From Eubacterium sp. (GTDB taxonomy: Bacteria > Bacillota > Clostridia > Oscillospirales > Acutalibacteraceae), in assembly GCA_017886765.1 (NCBI GenBank), contig JAGHJI010000018.1:19369-83368 (forward strand): 64,000 bases of DNA. Direction: 5' to 3'. This document shows positions 42,508 through 52,557 of this stretch, one piece after another. Position 1 is the first letter of the stretch, and each line of letters begins with the position of its first letter. The translations under genes and the position numbers were made by a program. The notes under the pieces were generated by a model. That model was not told where the DNA came from, ran no database searches, and saw only the letters and a list, made by a program, of their open reading frames with translations.

Positions 42508-44361
42508 TTAGTAATCAAAAGTTTCTTTAATATGCGCCTGCATATCCTCATAGGCCGCCGCAACGGTTTCTGACTTTGAAACCTCGGCAACACCGACTCT
42601 CCACCAGGACTCAAAACCGGGCGTCATCGTCTTTGGCAGGACTTTGATATCAAACAGGCAGGAAACCGTCTGCTTTTTCGCGTCCTCAAGAGCGGCACGC
42701 AGTTCGTCGGAGGTACGGCAGGTATATCCCTTTGCGCCGTAGCCTTCAGCGATTTTCGCAAAATCCGGATCAATTTCGGCACCGTCTAGCATACCCGTTA
42801 CCGGATTTCTTGCGCGGAATATTGTACCGAAAGTATCTGTTCCCTGATTATTCTGGAGATTTTCAATACAGCCCCATCCCATATTGTCAAAGAGACAGAC
42901 GTTGATCTTAAGACCCTCCTGCAGTGCGGTATAGAGCTCACTGTGGCCCATAAGGAAGGAACCGTCACCGCAGAACGTATAAACCTCCGACTCCGGCTTG
43001 GCAAGCTTTGCGCCGAGAGCGCCGTTCACCTCATAGCCCATATTGGAATAACCGTATTCCATATGGTATGTACCTCTGTCCTTGGGTCTGAACAATCTCT
43101 GCATATCGCCGGGAAGTGAGCCTGCGGAGCCCAGGGCGATGGCATCGTCGTCCATAAATTCATTAATGATACCGAGAGCAAGCGTCTGGTTGAGTCCGCC
43201 TTCCAGCTCCGTTGAATAATATTCATCAACGATTGCGTCCCATTCCGCCTTGGCTTTGGCAATTTCATCCGTATAAACGGATTTATAACCGTCACAGGAT
43301 TGGATAAGTGCCGAAATGGCTTCCTTCGCGTCGGCGATAATCGCCTCAGCGTCCATTTTATAAGCGTCAAAGGGACAGACATTGATGCCCAGAACTTTTC
43401 TGTTTTCATTGAACAGCCACTTGGAAGAGGTTGTGAAATCGGAAAAACGGGTGCCCACACCGATAACAAGATCGGCATCTTTGGCAATCACATTTGCCGC
43501 CTTGCCGCCCGTTACGCCGATACCGCCGAGATTGAGCGGATGCTTCCAGTCGATAATACCCTTACCTGCCTGGGTCTCACCGATAGGTATATTATATTTT
43601 TCGGCAAATTCCTGCAATTTCTTTTCAGCCTCGCTGTATCTTACGCCGCCGCCGCAGACAATAATCGGCTTTTTCGCGCTCTTGATAAGCTTGGTGGCTC
43701 TTTCAAGCTGTGACGCCGAAATCGGACGTCTGTCCATATGCCATACACGTTTAGCAAGAAAATGCTCGGGATAATCATATGCTTCTCCCTCCACATCCTG
43801 CGGCATGGCAAGGCAAACGGCGCCCGTGTCAGCAGGGTCTGTCAGAACACGCATTGCGTTAAGGCAGGCAGTCATAAGCTGCTCAGGCCTGCTGATCCTG
43901 TCAAAATAGTGGCATACGCCTTTGAAAGCGTCCGTTACCGTTCTCCCGTAGTTGTCAAAAAACTCAGCCTGCTGCAGAACAGGGTCGGGCTGACGGCAGG
44001 CGAAAGTATCGCCGGGAAGAACAAGCAGCGGAATTCTGTTCGCCGTAGCGCAGCCGCAGGCGGTCACCATATTTGTGGCCCCGGGGCCGATGGAGGAAAC
44101 GCAGGGAATAATCGCTTTTCTGTCCATCTGCTTTGCGTAAGCCACGGCGGCAAGCGCCATATTCTGCTCATTTTTCCCCTGATAGAATTTCAGGTTGTGG
44201 CCGCCCTGCTCCAGCGCCTGACCGACGCCCACAACGCAGCCGTGACCGAAAATGCCGAAAATGCCGTTTACAAATTTGGTTTCGACACCGTCACATTCAA
44301 TATACTGATTGTCAAGGAACTTTACAAGCGCCTGTGACATGGTAAGTCTGATACGTTTCAT
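42508..44361 (-). CDS. iolD: 3D-(3,5/4)-trihydroxycyclohexane-1,2-dione acylhydrolase
   Basis: RLTMSQALVKFLDNQYIE...VNGIFGIFGHGCVVGVGQAL; ThDP enzyme. Confidence 0.95.
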   Translation of the reverse strand: MKRIRLTMSQALVKFLDNQYIECDGVETKFVNGIFGIFGHGCVVGVGQALEQGGHNLKFYQGKNEQNMALAAVAYAKQMDRKAIIPCVSSIGPGATNMVTACGCATANRIPLLVLPGDTFACRQPDPVLQQAEFFDNYGRTVTDAFKGVCHYFDRISRPEQLMTACLNAMRVLTDPADTGAVCLAMPQDVEGEAYDYPEHFLAKRVWHMDRRPISASQLERATKLIKSAKKPIIVCGGGVRYSEAEKKLQEFAEKYNIPIGETQAGKGIIDWKHPLNLGGIGVTGGKAANVIAKDADLVIGVGTRFSDFTTSSKWLFNENRKVLGINVCPFDAYKMDAEAIIADAKEAISALIQSCDGYKSVYTDEIAKAKAEWDAIVDEYYSTELEGGLNQTLALGIINEFMDDDAIALGSAGSLPGDMQRLFRPKDRGTYHMEYGYSNMGYEVNGALGAKLAKPESEVYTFCGDGSFLMGHSELYTALQEGLKINVCLFDNMGWGCIENLQNNQGTDTFGTIFRARNPVTGMLDGAEIDPDFAKIAEGYGAKGYTCRTSDELRAALEDAKKQTVSCLFDIKVLPKTMTPGFESWWRVGVAEVSKSETVAAAYEDMQAHIKETFDY

Positions 44362-44367
44362 TCTAAT

Positions 44368-45381
44368 TTAATCCTCTATTTCCGAAAGTTTGACCGGTCT
44401 GTTTTCCTTTACCGAAAGCTTGGCGGCAAGGCCCAGACGAAGCGCCTCCAGCCCGTCATATACCGTTGTCTTGGTTTCCTTATCATGAACGACACAGTCG
44501 ATGAACTCCGTCATTTCGTCCGTAAAGGACTGCATATATCTTTCAAGGAAGAAATAAAGCGGCTTATCCGTAGTGGCGCCGTTTTCATCCATAAACTCAA
44601 CACGGGTAGGCGTATCATTTGAAGCGCTTGCTTGACCCTTTTTGCCGAACACCTCAAGTCTCTGGTCATAGCCGTAAGCAGCCTTGCGGCAGTTATCAAT
44701 AACGCCGATGGCACCGCTCTTGAACTTAAGCGCTACAAGAGCTGTATCCACATCCCCTGCTTCGCCGATAGCCGGATCGACAGTTACGGCCGCGTTTGCA
44801 TAGACCTCTTCCACCTCGCCGCCGATAAAGCGCGCCATATCAAAATCATGTACCGTCATATCAAGGAAGATACCGCCGGATACCTTAACATATGAAATGG
44901 GGGGCGGTTCCGGATCTCTTGAAGTGATCTTGATGGTCTGGAGCTCACCGATCTTTCCTTTGTTCGCCAGATCCTTGATGTGAGCGAAATTATGGTCATA
45001 ACGGCGGTTAAAGCCGATCTGGAGCTTGACTCCGGCTTCATCAACAGCTTTAATAACAGCCTTGATTTTTTCTACCGTCAGATCAACGGGTTTTTCACAA
45101 AAGATATGCTTGCCTGCTTTGGCAGCCTCAATAGCGATATCCGCGTGCGTGTCCGTAGACGAGCAGATGAGCACCGCCTTGATTTCCGGATTGTTTAATA
45201 TCTCATGATAGTCCTCATAATAATTGGGAATACCCAGCTCACCGGCTAATTTCTTTGCTCCGTCCACATAAATGTCGGAAACAGCCACGATCTCAGCCTG
45301 TGGTATGTGGTATGTAATTGACTTTGCGTGCACCTGACCGATGCGTCCGGCACCTATGATACCGACCTTAAGCTTTTCCAT
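44368..45381 (-). CDS. iolG: inositol 2-dehydrogenase
   Basis: LKVGIIGAGRIGQVHAKSI...IFCEKPVDL; adjacent to iolD/iolE. Confidence 0.9.
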   Translation of the reverse strand: MEKLKVGIIGAGRIGQVHAKSITYHIPQAEIVAVSDIYVDGAKKLAGELGIPNYYEDYHEILNNPEIKAVLICSSTDTHADIAIEAAKAGKHIFCEKPVDLTVEKIKAVIKAVDEAGVKLQIGFNRRYDHNFAHIKDLANKGKIGELQTIKITSRDPEPPPISYVKVSGGIFLDMTVHDFDMARFIGGEVEEVYANAAVTVDPAIGEAGDVDTALVALKFKSGAIGVIDNCRKAAYGYDQRLEVFGKKGQASASNDTPTRVEFMDENGATTDKPLYFFLERYMQSFTDEMTEFIDCVVHDKETKTTVYDGLEALRLGLAAKLSVKENRPVKLSEIED

Positions 45382-45611
45382 AAATTTTACCTCTCATTTT
45401 GTATTTTCAGGCATGTTTTACACACGCCTTATTTTACCGTTTTTAATGATACCATAACGAAATATAGAATTCAATAAATAATAATAAACAATTGTAAATA
45501 TTTTTTGTGACAAGTGTTAAAATATTGCAATAGAGAAAAAATATATGTATAATGTTATATATACTATAAAAAGCAGAAAAATATGTGTACATAACTAAGG
45601 AGAATAAAAAG

Positions 45612-45866
45612 ATGACATACACTTACAAACCTGTCGGCGTTTGCTCTCAGCAGATCACGATTGAAACCAACGACGACAATACAATAAAAGAAATAAAATT
45701 TTTGGGCGGCTGCAACGGTAATCTGAAAGGCATATCCGCGCTGGCGAAAGGAAAGACCCTGGATGAGATTATCGGCTCCCTGAAAGGTATCCAGTGCGGT
45801 TTCAAGGGGACCTCATGCCCGGACCAGCTTGCCAGAGCCCTTGAAAAGATCAAGGAAGAAATTTGA
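45612..45866 (+). CDS. TIGR03905-type TSCPD domain protein
   Basis: MTYTYKPVGVCSQQITIE...GGCNGNLKGIS...GTSCPDQLARAL; TTGCAA-N17-TATAAT upstream. Confidence 0.9.
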   Translation: MTYTYKPVGVCSQQITIETNDDNTIKEIKFLGGCNGNLKGISALAKGKTLDEIIGSLKGIQCGFKGTSCPDQLARALEKIKEEI

Positions 45867-45901
45867 TTGCAGAACAGTTTCATAACTGAGAGGATTAAAA
45901 T

Positions 45902-48253
45902 ATGTTAAGACTTGAAAGCAGAATACTTCAGCGTGAATTCAAGGTTTTTGAGGGAAATCTGTACGCTTCGCAGATCAGAAACACCCTTTCTAAAATGGAC
46001 CTTGTACCCGATGGGAACAGCGTTGAATTTTTATTTCACTTTACGGACGGTACGGAATTTACCTCCAAGGGATTAAAGGTTACCGATCACAAGCAGGAAA
46101 AGGGCAGATTATCCTTTACCTTTGAGGAGTGCAGCGGCATAACCGTTACGATGACCTACTGGGCCGGCGAGGACGGAAACACCCTGAGAAAGCAGATATC
46201 CTTTGTTCAGTCAAATGACAAAATCATAGACTATATACTGCTTGAACATATAGGTATCATTAACTCAAAGACCCATTTCTGTGTTCCTGCCGATATTGAG
46301 GGGAACGAGCTGAGCGGTTTTCACGCATCACTCGGTCAGCCGTTTTATATCGACAGCCTTTTCTTCGGCTGTGAATTTCCCGCTACCCAGAATTCCATTA
46401 TTTACGGAATCGGTCAGGTAAAATATTATTTGGGTAAAAACATACAAGGTAAATTCAGCTGCCCCGTAACGGTAATGGGCGGAGCCAAAAGCAATACCAT
46501 GGTTGATGTGCAAAGGGCTTTCTTTGATTACATCGACGATATTGCGGTGCGCACGGATTTCCGCCTGCAGTATAACAGCTGGTACGACCATATGCTGAAT
46601 ATTGACGCCGACAATATAGAAAAATCATTTTTTGAGATAGAAAAGCACCTTTCCGCCAACGGTATTCCGCCCCTTGACGCATACGTTATTGATGACGGAT
46701 GGAACGATTACAAGGCGCCTTTCTGGAGTATTAATAAAAAATTCCCGAATAAATTTTATGATGCGACAACGATTACAAAACGCCTTGGCTCCTCCTTCGG
46801 ACTATGGCTGGGTCCCAGAGGCGGATATAATTATCAGACCGGGTTTGCAAAACGTATGGAAAAGAAGGGACTGGGCGCCTATAACGCCCAGTCAAGAGAC
46901 ATATGCGTGGCAGATAAGACCTATCAGAAAAACATTAAAGATTTTCTGCTTAAGATCACAAGGGAGTTTGACATAAATTACTGGAAACTGGACGGCTTCT
47001 GTCTTGCGCCCTGTACCAATCCGAAGCACAACCACATGGTAGGCGGAGAAAATGATATGTATTATATCACGGAAATGTGGGAGGGCTGGATCGAAATATT
47101 CAAATCCCTGCGTGAATTCCGGAAAAAGCAGAACAAGGATATCTGGATCAATATGACCTGTTATGTGAATCCGTCTCCCTGGTGGCTGCAATATGTCAAC
47201 AGCATCTGGCTGCAGAACAGTAAGGATATCGGCTTTGCCGAAAATCTTGAGGATCAGTCCCAGCTTGATGCCGAACTGACTTACAGGGACGCCAGATATT
47301 ATGACACGCTTTGTAAAAGAGCGCTGCAGCTGCCCAATAAATATATTTATAATCACGAGCCTATATACGGCAACTGCGCCAAGGTGGATTACACCGATGA
47401 GGAATTTGAAAAATTCCTTTATTTCAACGCCTGCAGGGGACAGGCTTTAAACGAGCTGTATTTCAGCTACAATATGATGAACAAAACAAAATGGCGTACC
47501 CTGGCTTCCGTTTTACAATGGCAGAAAAGCAATTTTGACATTCTGCAGCGGGTCAGCTTTTTCGGCGGTAATCCTGAGGAAAATAATGTTTACGGCTATT
47601 TCGGCTGGACGGAAAAGGGCGACGGAATCATTGCGCTGAGAAATCCCACTGACGAAAAGGCGCCCCTTACCCTTACGCTCAACAAGCTCATGGGCTGCCC
47701 TGAGAATTTAAAAGACGTTAAGAGATACAATGTATACAACGAAAGCGGTATAGAAAGCTATGACAGCTACGCCTACGGAGATAAGATTGATATGACGCTC
47801 AAGCCCTTTGAGGTCAAGATCTTCCAGTTCGGCCATAAGGACAGAAGATATGATTATATCAAGGGTTCCAACGAGTTTACCGTATCTTTTCAGTACGCCG
47901 GCGAGGAAAACTGCCTGATTGCCGAAAACGACGATATCCGCATCGCTGTTGAAAAAGGATTTATAAAAATCAAATGCGGCGACTGTGAAATTCAGTCTGA
48001 AAGCATTATCAGCGGTAACAAACATAAAATTACTATTGTAAGAGAAAAGAACAGAATGATTAAGCTCTATATCGACCGGAGCCTCGACTGTTCCGGATAT
48101 TCGCCTGATTCAAAGGCGGAGCTTTCCACAGAATTTTACGGCGGAGCGGAAGGATTTACGGTTAACGATAAAGCAACGCCTTATGATGAGATTATTACGC
48201 TTAAGGAACTGCTCACAAATGTTGGCAGGAGAAGAAAGAAGAACGGAATATGA
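45902..48253 (+). CDS. GH36/clan-D-like glycoside hydrolase (alpha-galactosidase-type)
   Basis: PLDAYVIDDGWNDYKAPFWSINKKFPN...INYWKLDGFCLAP. Confidence 0.8.
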   Translation: MLRLESRILQREFKVFEGNLYASQIRNTLSKMDLVPDGNSVEFLFHFTDGTEFTSKGLKVTDHKQEKGRLSFTFEECSGITVTMTYWAGEDGNTLRKQISFVQSNDKIIDYILLEHIGIINSKTHFCVPADIEGNELSGFHASLGQPFYIDSLFFGCEFPATQNSIIYGIGQVKYYLGKNIQGKFSCPVTVMGGAKSNTMVDVQRAFFDYIDDIAVRTDFRLQYNSWYDHMLNIDADNIEKSFFEIEKHLSANGIPPLDAYVIDDGWNDYKAPFWSINKKFPNKFYDATTITKRLGSSFGLWLGPRGGYNYQTGFAKRMEKKGLGAYNAQSRDICVADKTYQKNIKDFLLKITREFDINYWKLDGFCLAPCTNPKHNHMVGGENDMYYITEMWEGWIEIFKSLREFRKKQNKDIWINMTCYVNPSPWWLQYVNSIWLQNSKDIGFAENLEDQSQLDAELTYRDARYYDTLCKRALQLPNKYIYNHEPIYGNCAKVDYTDEEFEKFLYFNACRGQALNELYFSYNMMNKTKWRTLASVLQWQKSNFDILQRVSFFGGNPEENNVYGYFGWTEKGDGIIALRNPTDEKAPLTLTLNKLMGCPENLKDVKRYNVYNESGIESYDSYAYGDKIDMTLKPFEVKIFQFGHKDRRYDYIKGSNEFTVSFQYAGEENCLIAENDDIRIAVEKGFIKIKCGDCEIQSESIISGNKHKITIVREKNRMIKLYIDRSLDCSGYSPDSKAELSTEFYGGAEGFTVNDKATPYDEIITLKELLTNVGRRRKKNGI

Positions 48254-48999
48254 AATGTAAAAAATGCGGATGCGATACTTTAATTAAAACCGGCGACTGG
48301 TACAAATGCGCCAACTGCGGAGCGGAGTTTTTTGATACGCAGGTCCAGCTGGGAGATATGAAAAGTCCTACAATGGAAGTTGAGAGCATAGAACAGAACG
48401 CCGCTGTTTTAAATAATAACGAAAACGACAAGCCCGAAGAAACAGACAACGGCAAAAAGAAAAAAAAGAAAAGCAAACTGCGGGACGCCATTGATTTTTG
48501 CATTCCCATTGTCCTGGCTGTCATTGTGGCGATTATTCTGAAAACCTTTGTATTTGCCAACGCCATCGTACCCACCGGCTCAATGGAAAATACCATTGAG
48601 GAAAAGGACCGAATCATTGCCAGCCGCCTGGCTTATATCAACAGCGACCCTGAAAGATATGATGTTGTCATTTTCAAATATCCTGATGACGAGACGCAGT
48701 TTTTTGTAAAAAGAGTTATCGGACTCCCCGGAGAGACCGTGGAGATTGTCAACGGCATCGTTTATGTTACAAAAACGGACGGAGAAACGATACAGCTCGA
48801 TGACAGCTTTGTTACAAACTGCACGCCCACAGGTGATTTCGGACCCTATGAGGTGCCGGCGGACAGCTATTTTATGCTGGGGGACAACAGAAACTCCAGC
48901 TGGGATTCACGTTACTGGGATAACAAATACGTTCACAAGAGCAAAATCGAGGGACAGGTTAAATTCAGATATTATCCGAGCTTCGGTAAAATCGAATAA
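48250..48999 (+). CDS. lepB: signal peptidase I with N-terminal zinc ribbon
   Basis: MKCKKCGCDTLIKTGDWYKCANCGAEFF then TM and VPTGSMENTI, FVKRVIGLPGE, MLGDNRNSSWDSR. Confidence 0.92.
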   Translation: MKCKKCGCDTLIKTGDWYKCANCGAEFFDTQVQLGDMKSPTMEVESIEQNAAVLNNNENDKPEETDNGKKKKKKSKLRDAIDFCIPIVLAVIVAIILKTFVFANAIVPTGSMENTIEEKDRIIASRLAYINSDPERYDVVIFKYPDDETQFFVKRVIGLPGETVEIVNGIVYVTKTDGETIQLDDSFVTNCTPTGDFGPYEVPADSYFMLGDNRNSSWDSRYWDNKYVHKSKIEGQVKFRYYPSFGKIE

Positions 49000-49020
49000 A
49001 ATCATTACAGGAGAATCAGT

Positions 49021-49359
49021 ATGCCTTTTATTGAAGTTAAAACGAATCGTGATTTAAGTGAAGTCAAGACGAGTATAAAATCCGAGCTTGGCTCTGCGAT
49101 TACTGCCATACCCGGCAAAAGCGAGGGCTGGCTTATGGTGGAAATCAGAGATCATCTTGACATGTGGTTTAAGGGCAGCGACGAGCCCTGCGCAATGTTT
49201 GAGGTGGCAATCTACGGAAAAGCTTCAAACATAGCCTATGACGAGCTGACAAGACGTCTTTGCTCCATAGCGGAAAAATATATCGGCGTTTCTGCCGACC
49301 GAGTGTATGTAAAATACACGGAAATTGAGCATTGGGGATATAACAACTTTAATTTTTAA
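49021..49359 (+). CDS. MIF/phenylpyruvate tautomerase family protein
   Basis: MPFIEVKTN... Pro-1 terminus, MIF-like ending. Confidence 0.85.
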   Translation: MPFIEVKTNRDLSEVKTSIKSELGSAITAIPGKSEGWLMVEIRDHLDMWFKGSDEPCAMFEVAIYGKASNIAYDELTRRLCSIAEKYIGVSADRVYVKYTEIEHWGYNNFNF

Positions 49360-49367
49360 TGACCGTG

Positions 49368-49400
49368 ACCTGCTGATTATATGTCAGCAGGTTTTTTTAC
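49368..49400 (+). terminator. intrinsic terminator
   Basis: ACCTGCTGattatatgtCAGCAGGTTTTTTT. Confidence 0.88.
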
Positions 49401-49424
49401 TTGATAGATGTGATTGGGTTGTGT

Positions 49425-49488
49425 TATAATAACCTCACGAAACGTTGGCAAAATCAAAGATTTTGACCGTTTCGGAGAACATTGTATC
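49425..49488 (+). repeat. 64-bp promoter/hairpin repeat, copy B
   Basis: TATAATAACCTCACGAAACG...CGTTTCGGAGAACATTGTATC; 57/64 to copy C. Confidence 0.88.
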
Positions 49489-49525
49489 GCAACGCTCGGC
49501 GACAGTTCCCGCCTCTCTCTTGCGG

Positions 49526-49589
49526 TATAATAACCTCACGAAACAATAACTAAATCAAAGATTTTGATTGTTTCGGAGAACATTGTATC
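49526..49589 (+). repeat. 64-bp promoter/hairpin repeat, copy C
   Basis: TATAATAACCTCACGAAACA...TGTTTCGGAGAACATTGTATC; 101 bp after copy B. Confidence 0.88.
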
Positions 49590-49679
49590 ATCCATTTGAG
49601 CTGCGCTCTGCGGCGGCTTCGCCACCCTCCGCGCTTGCGCGCGGGACATTGTAGTATAATCTTTTCAGAGGTGATAAAG

Positions 49680-50015
49680 ATGATGGCGTTAGGCGCGTTA
49701 TTTCTATTAGAGGTCGTTATCCTATTTTCTTTTATTGTGACAAGTCTTTTTATGTTTGTGCCCAAAAAGAATATAACCGTTCATAAGATATTCTTTTCCC
49801 TTGCCGTAATGCTCAGTGTGCTGGTTACGGTTATCGACGCCACGTCGCTTCCCGCAAATTACACTCCGCAGATCATTTTGGCATGGCTGGGACTGGTACC
49901 CTCGGCAATCGCCGTTATCATTACAGTGGCAAAAGGTCAGCCGAATATACCTGCAAAGCTGCTTGTCATGCTGTCCAGTATTTACGGCGCTGTGGGATAT
50001 TTATTTATATTCTGA
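49680..50015 (+). CDS. small integral membrane protein
   Basis: MMALGALFLLEVVILFSFIVTSLFMFVPKKN...; four hydrophobic segments; RBS GAGGTGA. Confidence 0.7.
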   Translation: MMALGALFLLEVVILFSFIVTSLFMFVPKKNITVHKIFFSLAVMLSVLVTVIDATSLPANYTPQIILAWLGLVPSAIAVIITVAKGQPNIPAKLLVMLSSIYGAVGYLFIF

Positions 50016-50034
50016 TTATTGCATACATTACACA

Positions 50035-50068
50035 TAAAAAACTTGCGGCTAAAACAGCCGCAAGTTTT
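50035..50068. terminator. bidirectional terminator
   Basis: AAAACTTGCGGCTaaaacAGCCGCAAGTTTT. Confidence 0.88.
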
Positions 50069-50071
50069 CTT

Positions 50072-50782
50072 TTACATACAGAATTTATGATCGCCGATTA
50101 CCTTTACTACCGGGCGGGAATGCATAAACGCGTCATTGGTCTTACTTGCATTGAAATAATATATTGCCCCGCCGGAGGGATCCCATCCGTTGATTGCGTC
50201 AATAGCCGCCCGTTTTGATGATTCCGCCACCGGTTCGTACCAGTTGGAATCGTTTACGCAGGAAAAAGCACCGTTCTGGTAAACAACACCGCTGATGGTA
50301 TCCGGAAATGACGGATGCTTGACACGGTTAAGAACTACCGCTCCTACCGCCACCTGACCTTCATAGCTCTCTCCCCTTGCCTCAGCGCTGATAACCTTTG
50401 CAAGAAGCTGGACATCGGAATTGGAATAGCTTGTGCTGTTTGACGAGCTTCCTCCGCCCAGTCCCAGATAAAGCAATGTCTGCTGGCCGCATATGCCGTC
50501 CGCCGTTATTCCGCAGTTACGCTGAAAGGACGTAACTGCCGCTTTGGTCGCCTGACCGTAGATGCCGTCTATAGAGCCGTTATAATAACCCAGTGACGAA
50601 AGTTTTCTCTGTATTGACCTTACCTCATCGCCGGTGGAGCCAAGCTTGGATACGGCATAGGAGGTCTGGACGTTATCAGAAAAGGCAAGATAACCTATCC
50701 CGCCCAAAACCGACGCGCCGGCAATTATGGCAAGCGCAACTGCCACCGCAACAAATCTTTTAAATGCTTTATATACTGTCAT
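50072..50782 (-). CDS. SleB-like cell wall hydrolase with peptidoglycan-binding domain
   Basis: LGSTGDEVRSIQRKLSSLGYYNGSIDGIYGQATKAAV; LAKVISAEARGESYEGQVAVGAVVLNRV. Confidence 0.9.
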   Translation of the reverse strand: MTVYKAFKRFVAVAVALAIIAGASVLGGIGYLAFSDNVQTSYAVSKLGSTGDEVRSIQRKLSSLGYYNGSIDGIYGQATKAAVTSFQRNCGITADGICGQQTLLYLGLGGGSSSNSTSYSNSDVQLLAKVISAEARGESYEGQVAVGAVVLNRVKHPSFPDTISGVVYQNGAFSCVNDSNWYEPVAESSKRAAIDAINGWDPSGGAIYYFNASKTNDAFMHSRPVVKVIGDHKFCM

Positions 50783-50916
50783 AATAATCACCATAGCCTT
50801 TCAGGCTACAAATAGTTTATTAAATCATCAACACCCTGCTGTAGCCTGACAAGGCGTTAATGGGGATTACAGCCATCTCAAAATTATGCCGCAGGCAAAT
50901 TTTGAGGGGTTCGTTT

Positions 50917-50966
50917 GCGACCGCTCGCAGTGCGAGATGAAGGGAGCAAAAAGAACTGGCAGCGGT
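50917..50966. repeat. imperfect palindromic repeat
   Basis: GTTCgTTTGC...CTCGCAgTGCGAG...GCAAAaaGAAC. Confidence 0.5.
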
Positions 50967-51043
50967 CAAAATTCCAACAGGAATTTGGGGTACCGCAACT
51001 GAGCTATAATTCGGTTAGTGTGATTTTTCACACTAATCTCCCT

Positions 51044-51340
51044 TTACACAAATGTATTAATCAAAAAAGATAAGGCAAATCCTGCCATGGCAAAAAGCGC
51101 GGAATGAAATACGATTCTGACGATTTTCTTTTTACTCATTCTTACGCGGGGAGGTTTTTGGGCGATGGTGGCCAGCGCCTCCGCCTCCTTTTGTAGTTTT
51201 TTCCTGTCTTCATTTTTATATTCCGGTTTTACAAAAAAAATAATTTTTTCGAAATACGGATTTTCAGTATTCGTAACTTCTAAAATCTGTTTGTTGACGC
51301 CCTTAATCATTTCAGAATTTATCCTTTCATTTTTATACAA
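51044..51340 (-). CDS. hypothetical protein with C-terminal TM
   Basis: ORF ending IVRIVFHSALFAMAGFALSFLINTFV. Confidence 0.65.
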   Translation of the reverse strand: MYKNERINSEMIKGVNKQILEVTNTENPYFEKIIFFVKPEYKNEDRKKLQKEAEALATIAQKPPRVRMSKKKIVRIVFHSALFAMAGFALSFLINTFV

Positions 51341-51717
51341 TTAGTGTAGGATTTTTATATGGCAAATATACGAAAATCTTTTTGTCGAAATTTGTGTATT
51401 TTTTCAAAAATTATCGCTTGACAAACCGTCCGTATAACCAAAAGTATATTGTTAAGGCTGATTTTTTATTGCGGAAAACCATGTGGAAAATGTTAAAAAT
51501 TATGCATATTTTCCCTGTTTTCAGTGGTTTTTTCCTGTTGAAAACTTGATTTTCAATTAAATTTTTTCAGATTTCATAAATTTACACATAGTTTTCAACA
51601 TTTTTAAATGTTACCGAAATGCAATAAATTTTTGTACAAATTGCTCTTTTTTACTTTCCCTCTTGACAAAAAAATGTTATACTCTGAGTAAGATGTAAAA
51701 GGAGAATCCACAGAACA

Positions 51718-52545
51718 ATGTATGTTAAATATTCCGGCAACGATATCGTGCTGGAGGATGTAAAATGCCTTGACCTGGATCTGACCCTGGACTGCGGTCA
51801 GGCGTTCCGCTGGGAAAAGCAGCCGGACGGAAGCTGGAGCGGTGTGGCAAAAGGCGTATTTCTTAACATTTCTAAAAAGAACGATACGGTCATTTTGAAA
51901 AATACGACAAAAGAGGATTTTGAAAATATCTGGTTTGATTATTTTGATTTTAATAAAGACTATGTAGCTATATGCGATACACTGAAAAAGGATAAGCTGC
52001 TGGCGCCCACAGTGGACGAATACTATGGCATAAGAATACTGAATCAGGACAGCTGGGAGGTACTCTGCTCTTTTGTCATCAGCCAGCAGAACAATATCAA
52101 GCGTATAAAGGGCATTATAAGCCGCCTTTGCACCGCATACGGAGAAAAGATCGGCAATGGCTGTTATTCCTTTCCCTCCGCTGAAAAACTGAGCACACTG
52201 ACTGTCCGGGATTTTGAAACACTGGGCACAGGATACCGTGCAAAATATCTGGAAAAGCTGTCAAAAGATGTCGCCGCCGGAAAAATTGATTTTGAAAAAA
52301 TAAAAAACCTGCCTCTTGATGAGGCAAGAAAGGAACTGCTTAAATTATACGGCGTGGGCGTCAAGGTTGCCAACTGCGTGCTGCTTTTCGGCTTTGGATT
52401 TTATGACGCTTTTCCCGTTGATGTCTGGATGAAAAGGGTTATGGAATATTATCCGGACGGTCTGCCGGCGTGCTTTGACGGTATCGGCGGCATTGCCCAG
52501 CAATATCTTTTTCACTGGGCAAGAAATCATTTGAAATCATACTAA
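51718..52545 (+). CDS. ogg: 8-oxoguanine DNA glycosylase (HhH-GPD)
   Basis: DCGQAFRWEKQPDGSWSG...FVISQQNNIKRIKGIISRLC...LYGVGVKVANCVLLFGF. Confidence 0.92.
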   Translation: MYVKYSGNDIVLEDVKCLDLDLTLDCGQAFRWEKQPDGSWSGVAKGVFLNISKKNDTVILKNTTKEDFENIWFDYFDFNKDYVAICDTLKKDKLLAPTVDEYYGIRILNQDSWEVLCSFVISQQNNIKRIKGIISRLCTAYGEKIGNGCYSFPSAEKLSTLTVRDFETLGTGYRAKYLEKLSKDVAAGKIDFEKIKNLPLDEARKELLKLYGVGVKVANCVLLFGFGFYDAFPVDVWMKRVMEYYPDGLPACFDGIGGIAQQYLFHWARNHLKSY

Positions 52546-52557
52546 AAAGGATTTGCC

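Noticed and set aside
43738-44337. 199-aa plus-strand ORF opposite iolD
   Set aside because: Antisense shadow ORF.
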